In this document: positions 1-12,148 of the stretch, in pieces
Numbering within the stretch: position 1 is the first letter of the stretch
How the letters are laid out: each line of letters starts with the position of its first letter
Assembly (NCBI GenBank): GCA_002633005.1
Contig: NMRA01000001.1
Coordinates: 1,151,755 to 1,215,754, forward strand
DNA: 64,000 nt
Reading direction: 5' to 3'
DNA from: Phoronis australis
Lineage: Eukaryota > Phoronida > Phoronidae
The notes under the pieces: generated by a model
Seen by the model: only the letters and a program-made list of their open reading frames with translations
What the model was told of the DNA's origin: nothing
Databases searched by the model: none
Position numbers and translations under genes: made by a program

Positions 1-266
1 AATTAGAGCACAATATAGTGGAACAGTAAAACTTTATTTTATCAAAATTTTCAACAAGAGTAAACAAGAAGACTATTTTACTTCTGAATTATTTGAAAAC
101 TTTATATCATATGGCTGCCCTCAACAAACCCACTGTGAAATTTTTGGCAATACAGTGAGCATCGAAAAAATTAAGAACTGACAATTTTGGCTATTACGTT
201 TGTTCAAATTTGTGGAAACTTTACCGTACTAAAACTAATACCAACATTCAGAATAGCAACAATCAC

Positions 267-3200
267 CTCTGCTTTTTGCCAAGTCCACTCAACACAATCC
301 AGAACATGAACTTCACTGAACCATTTCTTGTGTTTGGATCCTCCGAACACGTACAAGCACTTCAGCGCAGAGTTATACGTGGCGCTGTGACCCACCCGTG
401 TTTTAGGATTCGCCCCGCTGCCACAGTAGGTTGTCTCTCTCTCTGTCCACATCTTGGAAGCTTAACAAAAAACAAAAACAAAACATGAAAACCTGTTTGA
501 AGCTCTTCTGTGAGAGCCACTGTTTCTGAAGTAGGGTGGTGCCTAACAAGTTTTCAATAGTCCAGGAACTGGCCAAAATGGTTTTCCAACAGCTAATCTG
601 CCATCAACATTAGAAGACTATTTTAACAATATTCATCAATTTACTGGTTTTCTCAACTTGAAGCAGTAATAATTTCATAAATTACTTGTCCATTTCTTCC
701 TAATCAGCCTTAGTAGGATATTACTATACCTGTATCCAAAAGCCAACAAGAGTCCTTTGCCAACTGTTGTCGGGAGCTTTGACCGCCAATTAATACCGCT
801 TGACCATCTGTAGTCAGACATAAACTGTGGCCCCACCTGGCACTAGGAACTGGCCCTTGAAACAATTTTTATGGATATTTACAAAACAATAAGTCGAAGA
901 CCACAGGTAATGAAAGCAGTCGAGATATTTTAGGTAATGTACAAGAGTAGCAGAAATAAGAGGTCCGCTGTAACACAAAAAGTGCAATACAGCACTTCCA
1001 AACGTTGGAGTCACTTCTTACTCAAGTTCAGTCCCTTGTAATGTATCAGCCAACCACTGAATTTTCCCCGATGTCAATCACCAGCAACAATTTCTCAATC
1101 CTGTCCCAAGTCCAGACATCACCTGAGTAAGGTTCACCAATGTATTACGGTAAATGGTAAATGGTTGACGTTTTTGACATCAGAAATTTGCTTATCTGAT
1201 GTTATGGGTCTACTCTGTCAGTTGTTGTCTCATAGTTACTGTTTTCATTTAGTTTAGGTGTTGTCTACATAAACTCAGACCTGGTACTTTAATGTCCATC
1301 TTACTTGTTAGTAGATGAGACGAAACAACATTTCAAAACATGTAAAGATTTATTTTTAATGAGTATCTATAGAAAGGTTAATCATAACTTAAAAACTTAA
1401 AAAACTCATACAGTTTAAAAACCTGTAGAAAATATACAACAGTTTGAAACAAAAACAGCAGCTCAAACAGCACACTTACATACTCCGTCCCGCGAGCTTT
1501 TTGCCTATAATGAAAAATTAAACTCACCTTTGTGGTCCAATTTTTCCATAACCATCTCATTTGTCTGTGTTACATTAACCAGGGAAGTAGTGTTGATGTG
1601 GAATGTCGTTGGGATTTCATTCTGAAATTAATATCAGTAAAAACAACACTGTTAGTAAAATGTTCCATAAAATTAATCTGTTCATCCAGTTTTGTTAATT
1701 TTCTGAACTTCCAAAGCATTCGAGATTTATAACCTACATATGGATAAAAAATTCTTTTTTCCAGCAGCCGCCATTCTTCATTGAAACTCATTTTTACAGG
1801 AATGAGTGTATTTCAAACAACTGGCAGGTTTTGAACATCATAGCCTTGTTGACACAAGGCAGTACTTTACCAGGGCTCAATATAAGCGAGTACACGCTTG
1901 AAAATACAAATAGGAGGTAAAATACGATTAGGAAAGTGACCTTACTTGTATTATTCAAACGTGTGCGGAACATGCGTTCGGTGCTTTTTTTTGGGTTGCC
2001 ACTTTTTACAAGTCCAAATCAGGAAATACTAGTACAGAAAATGTCATCACTTGCATTTTCCAGCAGGCATTTTCGCCTGAGTCGAGCGCTGTTTAGTGTT
2101 ACATCATCACCTCGCTCGCAACAAAAGTATGGTGTATGGTGCCAGACATTTATGGTCAGAGATGATTCACAGACAGCATAAAATTGAGTAATATAAAGTT
2201 ACCTGTTGGAGTCATGAAGTTTTTTGAAACCACTAGCTTTCGGTCTTATCTCGAGACCTTCGTCGGGTGGAATGGTAACTGGAGCCTTGCCCATGCCTGT
2301 TACATCAGCGCTGGTAGGTGGCGGGAAGATCATAGCCAAAATTTATATTGAGTGACAGAGGTCACACCTCATGACACACAACAAAGATGACGTAACAGAC
2401 ACAGGCAAGGCTCCAGTTACCCGCCACTCCATCCGGCATTAAGTTGCATGTTTTTCTACTTGCTATACTTCAAAATCAGTGTCTTTTACTTTAGAAGTTT
2501 TGCTGAGCCAGGCTCGGTAAATAAACTTGATGTTAGAATTATGTGTAAGTAATTGTGGGTTGACAGGACAGTAACATTTTACAGAATTACCAACAAATTA
2601 CCTCCTTGTTCTCTAAATCCATCCGTTTTTTCTGACGTATGTTGGCAAACATATCTGTCAATGTTCTGTTTTTCGATTGCCTCTTCCGTCTCTGTGGTTC
2701 CCTCACGGTCGGTGTCAACTCCACGTCTTGTTTGCGCTTCCTTCTGTTCTTTGGTGGTGATTTGACAGCAGTCTCAGACATGTCATCAATGAGGGGCTAT
2801 AGAAAAAATTCAAATATTGAATATCTTTCCAACATGAAAACGATCCATTTAAGATATTAAGCACCATGCCATTTTTAGACCAAACTTTGTGGCATTTTGG
2901 TCAATTTGAGGTATTTTGAATCATAAAAACTGAACAAAATGGCAATTATTAAAACCTCACGTGATGCAATTAGCAAGATCCGAGAATGGCAGCAGTTCAG
3001 AGTAAGCTGAGTTTTCTTGCTTTTCTATTCTGAACTCAGTTGTCGAGATGAACACTGAACAACAGTTTGTCAGTTGACTTGTCATTTGACACGAGCAATG
3101 ATGCCAGAAAAAGGCACAAATTAGTCACTCCTCAATCTGTAAAATGTTCAAACGCCAGTGTCACATTTTTTCACTGGAGTCTGAATATTTCCGTTTGTAT

Positions 3201-4543
3201 GCGATTGGAAACCATAACCCAAGAAGTAACTATACAGTGCAATGCATTAAATAGTGCAAACAAGACAATGGCATACACTCGTCCTTTAAAATGTATGCTA
3301 TGATTCTCGTTGATGTCAAGCAACGATGACAGAATTACCAAAATAGGGGAGTAAGAGTGAGAAGGAAATTGTTGAAACACAAAAGTCTGATCATTTAGTC
3401 AAATATCTACAAAACTATAGAATTTAACTGAAGCAAAAGTACATACATGTATTTACTGAAAACAGAAATTCAGTAGAATTTGATTTTTGACTATATCAAT
3501 CTGCCACTAATGAGGTCGTGTGAACTTGTCTTTTTAGGAAAATTTAGCAAAAAAGAAAGGTAGTCGTGGCAAAAAACAGAATCAATACCATGACAACATT
3601 TAATTCGATGATATAAATGTACAAGGTTAAATCTCAAAATTGCAGTTTGTTTTCAAACTTATCATTTTCGTTTCGTGCAACTTAAAAATCTGTTCATTTT
3701 CTGATAGCCCCTCATGCAACAGTGGAACACTTTAAGAACAATCTCAAACAGCATTTTGGAGGACAGCATATAAAGCCTATATCTTAAAGTTTCATGTAAA
3801 CCCGATCAGCAATTTCCGGGATACAATGCTCCAAAGTTGGTCAAAATTTGCATTTTCTAAGACCCTGCAAAACCTTAAGGAAGGACTTCATCAAACAGTA
3901 GTTACCTGTGGTGTGTTTTCTAGTTCTTCTTGCAAAGTTTCATGCTTCTCCAGCTCAGTTGATGATTGCAGCATCCCCGTGGTGTCTGATGTTTGGTTAC
4001 TGGCTATAAGCCGACATCCCTTGCCACCATCTAGGAAAATCATGTCGTGAGGCACCTTGCAAACAACACTCCTGAAACAGATTTTAATAAAGGTGACATC
4101 AGCATTTTTTTGGGAAGTTGCCAGTCTGATCACCAATTTGAAAAAAGTCACAAGACACAGTGATAGGTCTATAGGGGTACAGTGCATAAAATTCAACTTT
4201 CGGAGGTCCAAACTCACCGACTGTGAAGCAGTACCATGAGAAGAACTGAAATTACAAGAAACAGTAGCCTAAGTAGTAACTTAGCAATATCTTTGCAGTG
4301 GCATAAGTAACAAAAAGCATTTTTACAATGCAGTCATACTATTCCCTAGATGACAGACAAGTTGTGTTAATGTCAACTTACTGTTGCCTCGGCGATAGTG
4401 TGCCTAAGGTGGACTTTTCACCACACACATCTATACAGATTTCCACACCATCTTTTGCTGATCTCCAATTTCCAAGAGCAAAGAACACAATGTCAGATGG
4501 AATTTCTTTTAACGATGTTGAATAATGATCATCTCCGTTGTCC
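267..4543 (-). CDS. Kelch-repeat protein with basic linker, six internal exons (partial gene)
   Basis: Six exons join in frame on the minus strand: 4382-4543, 3906-4071, 2602-2796, 1528-1621, 730-855 and 267-460. All have AG acceptors and GT donors, and the phases agree at every junction (2, 0, 0, 1, 1). The last two exons encode kelch blades: GPVPSARWGHSLCLTTDG leading to LIGGQ, then KTRVGHSATYN, LYVFGGSKHKKWFSEVHVLD and VEWTWQKAE. These have the RxGHS, GG and W spacing of a beta-propeller, which usually mediates protein binding. Upstream comes a segment with FALGNWRSAKDGVEICIDV, an acidic TELEKHETLQEELE stretch, and a strongly basic part (PPKNRRKRKQD, EPQRRKRQSKN, NIRQKKR) that could be a nuclear localisation signal. 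The first exon and the remaining blades are not in my model; the gene should continue to the left of position 1. Kelch identity is firm; I do not recognise the exact family. Confidence 0.75.
2232..2421 (-). repeat. Long inverted repeat followed by hammerhead-like boxes
   Basis: The arms 2274-2306 and 2386-2421 are near-perfect reverse complements (GGTAACTGGAGCCTTGCC is shared), separated by about 80 bp. On the minus strand the hairpin is followed by GACGA, a GGTCT/AGACC stem and GAAAGC (2236-2266). This resembles the order of conserved boxes in a hammerhead ribozyme, but the first box is degenerate. It lies inside an intron of the kelch gene. It could be the end of a retroelement. Confidence 0.5.
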
Positions 4544-4671
4544 CTGAAATGTAAATTGACAAAATGCAACATTGACAAAACAAAAATTACAACATCCAAC
4601 AAGTAAAAACAGAATATGTAAGCCTTTTTTTAAAAAACAGCGAGATACATCTTCTGATCAGAACATTACCT

Positions 4672-4810
4672 AAAGTGAATGTTGTAAAAAAATTATGGAG
4701 ACCTTCAGTACAACATCTTATCACTTGTGGTAGTTTGTCCCAAAAGGCCATCCCTTGCTGACCAGTGGAGGTTGTCCCATCGAGTGTTGTGGTGTTTGAT
4801 TTTGAACACT
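4672..4810 (-). other. Possible 5' exon of the kelch gene, phase unresolved
   Basis: An open stretch runs up to a TTTAG/GTAATG donor-like site at about 4672 and contains TGQQGMAFWDKLPQVIRCCT. It could be an upstream exon of the kelch gene. However, its donor phase (1) does not match the phase 2 needed by the exon at 4382-4543. It may be untranslated, belong to another splice form, or be chance. Confidence 0.2.
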
Positions 4811-5214
4811 TAAACAAGTTTTCTTCCCTTATTTCACAGGCTACAAATGGTGGAACTTTTCAGTGGGCAAGGGACAATACCATTAACATATTAATAATTT
4901 CAAAGGCAAGTGATTGAATAGGGCTTGGATTATGACCAATGGCAGTGACAAAAAAGAGGAAAAGTTTCCAGGTTATGTCATTTTAAAAGGCTCGTGTGAT
5001 AAACATGTTCTTTGTGCTGTAAAATTTAACAGAAATATATCTCCTTTTGCATGAATAAAGCCAAATTAACAATAAAAAGAGATGAAAAAAAGAGAAAACT
5101 TGAAATCAAAACCAAAAGAGGCAATCCTCTTGACTTAAAAGAGGAAATTTCCAAGCCGTGATCACGTCATAAAAAGCAGTGCAACAATAAACATCACAAA
5201 AAGTCCCATCTTAG

Positions 5215-5420
5215 CAAAAACGGCGCGGAATTTCCCCTACTACCAAAAAAACGCCGCAAGTTCCCTTTAATTATTAAACGGTACACCCTTTCCTGTCAAG
5301 TGAGTGAGGCCGTGAGCCGTCGAGGCGCTGTCAACTAACTGTTCAAAAACATGAAAATCACTAAATCTCACCATCTAAGTCTCCAAGGCGCGCAGTTTAC
5401 ATCACAAACTGCAAACAGCT
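5215..5420. promoter_or_regulatory. CpG-containing stretch, possible promoter of the kelch gene
   Basis: This short stretch upstream of the kelch exons is richer in CG dinucleotides (cggcgcgg, acgccgc, gtcgaggcgc, aggcgcgc) than the AT-rich surroundings. Its place fits a start region for the minus-strand gene. No TATA box is evident and no first exon was identified, so this is inference from composition and position. Confidence 0.2.
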
Positions 5421-5967
5421 TCAGACTATCCATGTCAGGCCTGTGTTGTATCACGTTTATCGAACACTGGGACACATTTGAAGTTTACAAATACCTGCAA
5501 ACATGAACCGTCTTGGTTCACTTATTTGGACTTGGCGGGCACTTACCGGAAGTTGATTCGCAAAATACCTGTAGGGGTGTTGAGCACAGCTAGTGCCGAA
5601 ACAAAAAGAAAATACAAAGATCATTTTACTTCACTGCGTCCTAAAGATCAGTTAAAGCCGAATTAATGACTTTCAAAAATACCCTTTGTATCTTTGTCTT
5701 AGTTATTGACTACGAAAGGAATAATTACAATTGCTTTACCATTTCTTCAAATGAGATCGACTGCAACGTCTTTAGTGGAGCTGCGATAGGTAGCGCTGTG
5801 AGAGAGAAGCGGGCCGACTGACACTGCCGAAGCCTGGCGATGCCACATCGATCAGGCCATTACCACTCCTGCGGTGCCCGTAGCATAAGTCGTATCGCCA
5901 TGATTATCACTGACTTGACTTTTTATTGATACAGTGCCATGCGGCCCAGCTATAGGGCCACCACTCA

Positions 5968-6150
5968 TGATGCGCGCACCCAGCCTAAAAAGTCGGGGTA
6001 GTGCTCGAACTTTTTGAGCCGGGATGATGTGGAATTTTTACTAAACAAACGGGGTACCCGTTCAGAGCTATGAATTGTGCATCCGCCGAATTCCTGCCTT
6101 TTCAATGGACTTTTGTCTCGTTTTCTACTTTTTCGGAGGCCTGCCAGCAG
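5968..6150 (-). mobile_element. Short dispersed element, GCGCGCACCCAG-end family, copy 1
   Basis: It starts with GATGCGCGCACCCAG and reads, in reverse, the same blocks as the best copy at 53262-53533: CGAACTTTTTGAGCC, TTTTTACTAA, GGACTTTTGTCTCGTTTTCTACTTTTTCGGA. It encodes nothing and is a MITE-like or SINE-like repeat. The far end has diverged or is truncated. Confidence 0.65.
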
Positions 6151-6217
6151 CGCCGGCCCGGACCCGGCCGTTTGCCGGCACTGGCTCCCGCCCCGGCGGC
6201 GACCCGTAATGGATCTG

Positions 6218-6296
6218 GCCCGTATTGGAATTCTAATACGGGAACGCGGGCCCGTATTGGAATATTCCAATACGGGCCAGATTCCAATACGGGCCG
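6218..6296. repeat. Cluster of palindromes built on CCCGTATTGGAAT
   Basis: The unit CCCGTATTGGAAT occurs repeatedly in alternating orientation. A perfect 30 bp palindrome spans 6249-6278 (centre AATATT). A near-perfect one spans 6219-6242 (one mismatch), and another inverted half-unit follows at 6281-6294. It sits in a GC-rich patch at 6140-6300. Confidence 0.85.
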
Positions 6297-6405
6297 GAAC
6301 AATTCTAAACTTCAGAGAATTTTAAATCATTGGGGGTTAATTTTTGGGTCTAATGAGTTACACAGGGGAATGAAGCTACTATCAACTTGAAATAGCAGAT
6401 TTTTT

Positions 6406-8714
6406 CACCCCGGCCTACCTGCGAGAACGACTGTGGAAGGCGATCGAGAGCGAAATTTGGCGCGAGATGCGAAGTGAGCAAGGTGAGTAAATTTGATGAA
6501 TTTTCGTTGTTCACTTCCAATGTGAAAACAGAGACATTAAGGCGTAACACATTGAGGAAGGGCAGGTATAGGTTTAGGCTAGTGTCTCTTCCAATGTATA
6601 GGAGAAAAGTTAGGTTGACAGAGGCATCGCTTAAGCCGACGGTGATTTGTATGTCATTTTGGCAAATTGCCCTTATTTTTAGCACTAAATCAATGAATTG
6701 ACGACGGAGTTATCATGAAGAAATGACGTGTGAAAATATAACGCAACGCTTGTTTTTTGTAGTTTTATCAGGATCTCTGATTTTTCGACGCTTTTCAGCT
6801 GAAAGATGCGATCGAGAACGCAACGATAAGCGATCGAGAACGCAAAATTGTGTTTGTTTATGCGGTCGGGAACGCATCGTGGTGTGTCGAACAGTAATGA
6901 ACTTTTTACTTATAAAACGTGAAAGAGGTTACAAAATAAGTGTGGTGCAACGAATTAATCACATTTTGTGTCATTACTGTGTTATTTTAGTATAAAAAGT
7001 GAACACCAGCGGTATAGCATATTTCCATTAAATAGCCATAAGCACTACATGTACATCAAGCATAACTTTAGATGCACAAACTAATTGGTATTCATTTCAG
7101 GAAACAAGTTCACTGTTAGTATATGTGAGGCGAGCTTCAACGAACATGTTACCCACGACGTGAAGGTACCTACAGGGTTTTGAAAAGTACAGGCATCTAC
7201 TTTTAGAAGAAACAACTGAGAACAAGGGTTTCTAAACAGAAATACTAATTGGTCAGTGTAAGAACATTTGTATTGCCCAATGACACTTAGTGTGGCCATT
7301 TAAATCTACCTAAACACTACAAAAATGTACTGGTTCTGTTAAAGATCCTTTGGAAATAACACAAACATAGAAAGAAACTTGAGGAAAAAACTCGGAAACA
7401 AAACAAAACGTCAAAATACTATCACATCAAACAACTACCAACCACATACTCTGTAAATCTGAATAAACTATAGTGACTCAACAAACTTCACCACTGGACT
7501 TAATGATTTCATTCATGACGTTTCTGCTTGCTAGGCCCGGCTATAGAAGGAGGCATACTGTTTGCATGACATACCACATTCACCACAAAAAGGAGTGTCG
7601 TCATGCTATGACGCAGTGTCTTATCAGGCTCACTCTTTCCGTGTAACATTGATCACAGACAGGACACTGAATCGACTTGGTTCCAGAGCACGATGCTTAA
7701 CGCTGTGTTTTACTATAGTGGTAAAAAAACTTGACGCATGCAACGCGTCAATCACAGGGCTGATAACGGTCTTGCTTTGTTGAAGTAGTGTCACTATATT
7801 TTATTGCCATGTGGTCATACTAAGTCGATTTCTTAGTTCCTGAACGAGGCTCCACAACACACACACACATACATGTACATGTACACACACACACACACAC
7901 ACTCCGATGTGACATGCAGCAGTTGTACTAAAAGAGGCTTTGGTTGTACTACTCTTTTTGAAGGCGTGGACGTTTTAACGTGTTAAAGCACCCTGAAGGA
8001 CTCGTCGTGTGGCTACAGTTCAACTGAAAAAGCCCAAACGCATTCAATTACGTTTGTTAGGCTAAATCTCACTTAGAAATAATGAAAGAAACAATGAAAT
8101 GTAATAAATAATCAACCCATCAACCATAATTCAGGCTCCGTATTATTGGAAAATTATTGACATAATAGACCTACCGTAACGTGAACGACTATTCAGGACA
8201 ATGCAGAGAAAAAATTGCGTTCACGATCGCTTTTTTGCGTTTACGATCGCCATAGAGAATTAACGACATCTTTCCCGATCGCCGTCTCACACAAGGACCT
8301 GCTTGTATTGGTAAATATCTCAAAATGTTTCACAAATCATAACTAACAAAGGTGTCACCAGGGACAATTAAACTATAAACGTCACACGTCTCTTCTTAAG
8401 AACCCTGGAATTGTTAATAACAAGTAGAAATTCTCTATTTTACGAGGCACAAGGCTTTTTACCGAAAGCCATTGCTTTCTGAGCTCTTTATTTTAAAAAT
8501 AAGCAAAAGCCAAGTATCATTTCAGATCCACAACAAAGGTTACACTCTGACGCTTTTCTGTGTGTAGCATTCGTACCAAAGTGGCCTCTATTTAAGCAGA
8601 AAATGACACTCGACTTAAACTCACCGGGTACGTCAATGTCGTCTGCCATTTTTGGTGCAAGGTCTCGTTCTCGATCGCTTCCAGGCGTTCTCGATCGCGG
8701 GTTGGCCGGGGTGA
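6406..8714. mobile_element. Candidate non-autonomous DNA transposon with subterminal box arrays
   Basis: The left end reads TCACCCCGGCCTACC (from 6405) and the right end is its inverse (GGTTGGCCGGGGTGA, ending 8714), giving an inverted repeat with one mismatch. Subterminal copies of GCGATCGAGAACGC lie in forward orientation on the left (6440, 6808, 6830, and variant 6862). They lie in inverse orientation on the right (8217, 8237, 8666, 8685, and a shorter one near 8275). This mirror arrangement is what transposase-binding boxes look like. No transposase reading frame is visible inside, so it would be non-autonomous. Flanking T-runs make the target duplication unclear. Confidence 0.6.
7856..7902. 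repeat. AC microsatellite with TACATGTA insert
   Basis: A run of (CA)n is interrupted by tacatgtacatgtac, a word common in this window. It lies inside the candidate transposon at 6406-8714. Confidence 0.9.
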
Positions 8715-9422
8715 TTTTGTTTCTTGGTCGATTTTAAGACGTTCACACGGCACTACTGCTATATAGCCTATTTAGGTATAGACATTTACTTCTAGATTCC
8801 CTTGTTACCCTATGTTGTAGCCACCACATGCGTTCAATGCCGATGAATAACATAAAGCCTCCTATAATAGTTTGAGCGATCCTATCATCAAACACCATTC
8901 GGGCGAAGAAGTTGACCGGGTACGGCCCGATGATTACGTGAACTAAATTCAAAATTATTACTGACTTAGTTATAAATGTAGTTAGTAGTACCAGTAGCTA
9001 TAACAATTTTTTGTTGTTGTCCATCTATATTCCATCTTTAACAGAGAGGCGGTCTCACTATGGTCCGGTTGAGTTATAACTGTCCACCGTTAAATTTTAT
9101 ATTCGGGCTTTAATTCACAGACGCGATAAAGTTGTTTTTGCCTTCGTTCCAGCAACTTCGAATGAAAAAATCGTCCAACTATGAGTGAAAGCCACCGATC
9201 CAGCACACGCACAAAACATTAATGTGGTACTCCGCGTGATTCAGGAGCACGAAAAGAATCGAAACAATGACTAGATTCGCCGGATTGTATCATCCCTAAG
9301 TTCATTTTATGAATCTCCGTTACAATGTCGCATGGAGTTTTAGTTGTTTTGGTGCTTGTTGAACCCTTAAAATGTTTAGTACATACTGAATAGTACCGCA
9401 CGATATGGTTGGCGTAGTCCGA

Positions 9423-9570
9423 CATAATTCCGATTGATATCTGACATAAATCGGAATTGTGTCTGACATAAATTGGAATTGTGTATGACACAAATCTCAA
9501 TTATGTCTAACATAAATCAGAATTGTCAGACATAAATCACATTTATGTCAGACATAAATAATAATGTCTG
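9423..9570. repeat. Tandem repeat of a TGACATAAAT unit
   Basis: About six degenerate units of roughly 20-25 bp share TCTGACATAAAT(C/T)GGAATTGTG. Later units are partly inverted (CACATTTATGTCAGACATAAAT), which forms local palindromes. No reading frame crosses it. Confidence 0.8.
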
Positions 9571-9826
9571 GTATAATTTTTTTGTGGTAAAACATTTATT
9601 AATTCAATCAACCCTTACATAGTTGTACAGCAGTATGAAATCTAGTCAAGTACATCAAACAGGTTAGAAACATTATCGAACCCTATAAAAGCTAATTGCT
9701 AGGCAAAAAAGATGACCACCTTGCCTGGAATCTCTCAGGAGCCAATTTGTATTTGTATATATTTTTTCCAGGTTGTGGTAGTAACATACCTACCGTAAAA
9801 ATTACTGAAAATACCCACCGTAAAAA

Positions 9827-11620
9827 TTACTGAAAATTGGGCTTAGCCTTTTGCAGTTTTTGCCTATATAAATGAAATTTCGCTAAGCAAAGAATTAAAT
9901 TTACAACTTCCAATCTACAGACTGGATCTCCAAACAAGGCAGTAGACATATTTGACTGCAAAGGGAAATCGCACTGATTTATCATCCATGTTTTTAAACT
10001 TCTCCAAAAATTCTGAACAAGTGAACATTCCCAATACAAATATAGACTTGTTTCTTCGTTTTGCTCACAGAAAGAACACAAAGACGATTAACTGACACCT
10101 ATTTTCTTTATGCACGAGTTTGTACCAAGTCTGTGGTTGATACGGAATTGAAACCATCTGAGCCTGACATCGAAAGTACAATGATAAATTACAGAATGAT
10201 TTTTTTTTCAAGACTGAGTATCACCGACCAAGCTAGTTTCTCTCTTCATTTCCGCGAAAGGTTTTACATACAATTTGAAAATGAACAATTCATAGATTTT
10301 CCCCGTCCCTTTATTTTCCGAGGAGATTCGAAAAATATGTTCGAGGGAAAAGGTGTTACTATAGTACGGTACTCTTGTCTCTCAGATGATTCCAAGAACG
10401 AAGTATTGAACTTCGAATTCCATAAAAATGAGTAATACAAGGACAAAATTGAAAACGTATACAAAAGGTACGATAATCATCAATATAGCCTTTATCTGGG
10501 TCATTTAAATCGTACACGTTTCGTATACCCTTTTGAAACCAGTCGTACCCAAAAACTGGACTAATATGTATGCAAATTTTGGGGTTATACCACAAAGGTT
10601 GGTACAAAGGATCATCAATATCACACAGATTGATAAATTCTTATAAGATATAAAAATATCTTTTTAAAAATATTCTGAATACGATTAGATACTTGAAGGA
10701 AAAAAACAAGACCCTAATTGAATCATTTTTATATTAGGAATAGTTTGACATAAAATATTTAGCCAGGGAGAAGCATTGTTATAATAATTTTTGAAGAATC
10801 TCCGAATCCAAGTCAGTTTAATAGCTTTGACAAATGACACAATATGGACCATATTTCCACCTCCATCTTCAGATTTCTTGATCTTTCTAGAGATTCTATT
10901 AATAGAGGTAACCCATATATAATTAAAAATATTTTTTCAATGTCCTTTAAAAGAGTAGGACTTGGATGAGGAAGTGTGTAAAAGAGGTGAATCAGTTTTG
11001 GCAATAAAAAAATCACAACCGTTATCTTAGTGAAGGTAGATAAATTTCTTTTTGACCAATTTTAATACTCTTTTCTAACCTCGTTCAATTATACGTCGTA
11101 GTTTAACTGAATCAACCTGTAAGTTGACAGAGAAGGTAATTCCAAGGGATGTGAACTGGGAACTTGCCCATTTTAAATCTTTTTTGCAGCAAAGTTTATC
11201 ACCACAATATATTTTGGAACCAATCCATATACAAACAGTTTTATCGATATTGGATTTCAAACCAGAATATTTAGCAAATTGATCAAAAAGGTTAAGTGAT
11301 GATTTTAAAGAGGTCTCTGAACCATCTAGAAAGAGGACCGGGTTGTCTGCATATTGCATTAATTTATACTCTAAAGAGCCTACTTTTATGCCTTTAACAT
11401 TCTCGCATTTCCTCAACATAGATGCCATAATTTCGGCTCACAACAAAAAAAGATAAGGTGGCAGGGGATCTTCATGTCTGCAACCTTGGCAAATGTTAAA
11501 GTAGTTAGATGTAAAGCCATACTGAATGACCGAAAGTTGGACACTTTCACTGAGTATTCGTTATGTCCAATTAAAATTAAGTACGTTGGAATACGCAATA
11601 CTAAGAGTTGATTAAGCAAC
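9827..11620 (-). pseudogene. Dead Tx1/L1-like LINE, reverse transcriptase to C-terminal zinc-knuckle region
   Basis: Fragments in different frames follow the order of a non-LTR retrotransposon ORF2. First comes a reverse transcriptase stretch with GCRHEDPLPPYLFLL (11430-11500) and then LMQYADNPVLFLDGS (about 11330-11360). Next come the thumb-side peptides LLPKLIHLFYTLPHPSP (10950-11010) and PLWYNPKICI plus KGIRNVYDL (10500-10600). Last is a C-terminal CSFCEQNEETSLYLYWEC zinc-knuckle-like segment (9990-10080). The YADD catalytic box reads YADN, and stops and frameshifts break it at several places, for example TGA directly after PYLFLL. The 5' half is missing. The PYLFLLCAE style and the C-terminal CxxC...HLFWEC-like motif suggest the Tx1/L1 clade. 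Confidence 0.8.
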
Positions 11621-11639
11621 AGTGCGCCGAGTTGAGTAA

Positions 11640-12148
11640 AAGCAGAACGATAACGTTGGCGATAGTGCGGGTGTTTTTCCTGTGACTTGTTCTCGACCTA
11701 TACTTCAATAAATAACGTTCGACAGGCATTGCATGATTATTAACTTCTGTACTGTGGTGATTTAAAATGAATAAAATGCTTGTGCAAGCCCACTTTATCT
11801 GCGTTTGAGTTACTTAAAATCTCAACGATTACATTGCTTGTGAAAATTTTAAAATAAAGATGTCTGTTTCAAACTACCTACAACTAAGAACAAACGCAAT
11901 GAACAAACCTGTTGGTCCATGTCATTGATTCGTTCGTTCATTTAGCTAATTGGAAAGTAGTCCTAATTTGTTCTTATAGCTTGTTAATTATTTCTTTGGG
12001 AAACTTGATACCCCACAAGTTTACTATGGTGTCTAAGAGTTACGTTGCATTGAGCACTCCATGGTCCAGACAGAAGTTGCATGTATTAATTAACTCGAAG
12101 TCGCTGTTTTGACTTCAGGAGAAAAGTTGTCTGTGACAAGTAAAAGCA
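11640..12148. other. Intergenic, nothing recognised
   Basis: AT-rich sequence between the dead LINE and the first GPCR gene, in which I see no coding or RNA feature. Confidence 0.5.

Noticed and set aside
1016-1140. A kelch-like peptide (YSGDVWTWDRIEKL) on the minus strand between two kelch exons
   Set aside because: The flanking exons 1528-1621 and 730-855 already join in phase and give a natural HKGPVPSARWGHS sequence. This stretch has no matching donor, and in-frame stops follow. It may be a decayed exon.
5965-6390. Several overlapping open frames of 66-106 residues
   Set aside because: They read through a dispersed repeat and a palindrome cluster on both strands; the length comes from GC content, not coding.
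9219-9500. A minus-strand open frame of 93 residues
   Set aside because: It runs into the TGACATAAAT tandem repeat, which produces the repeated peptide pattern.
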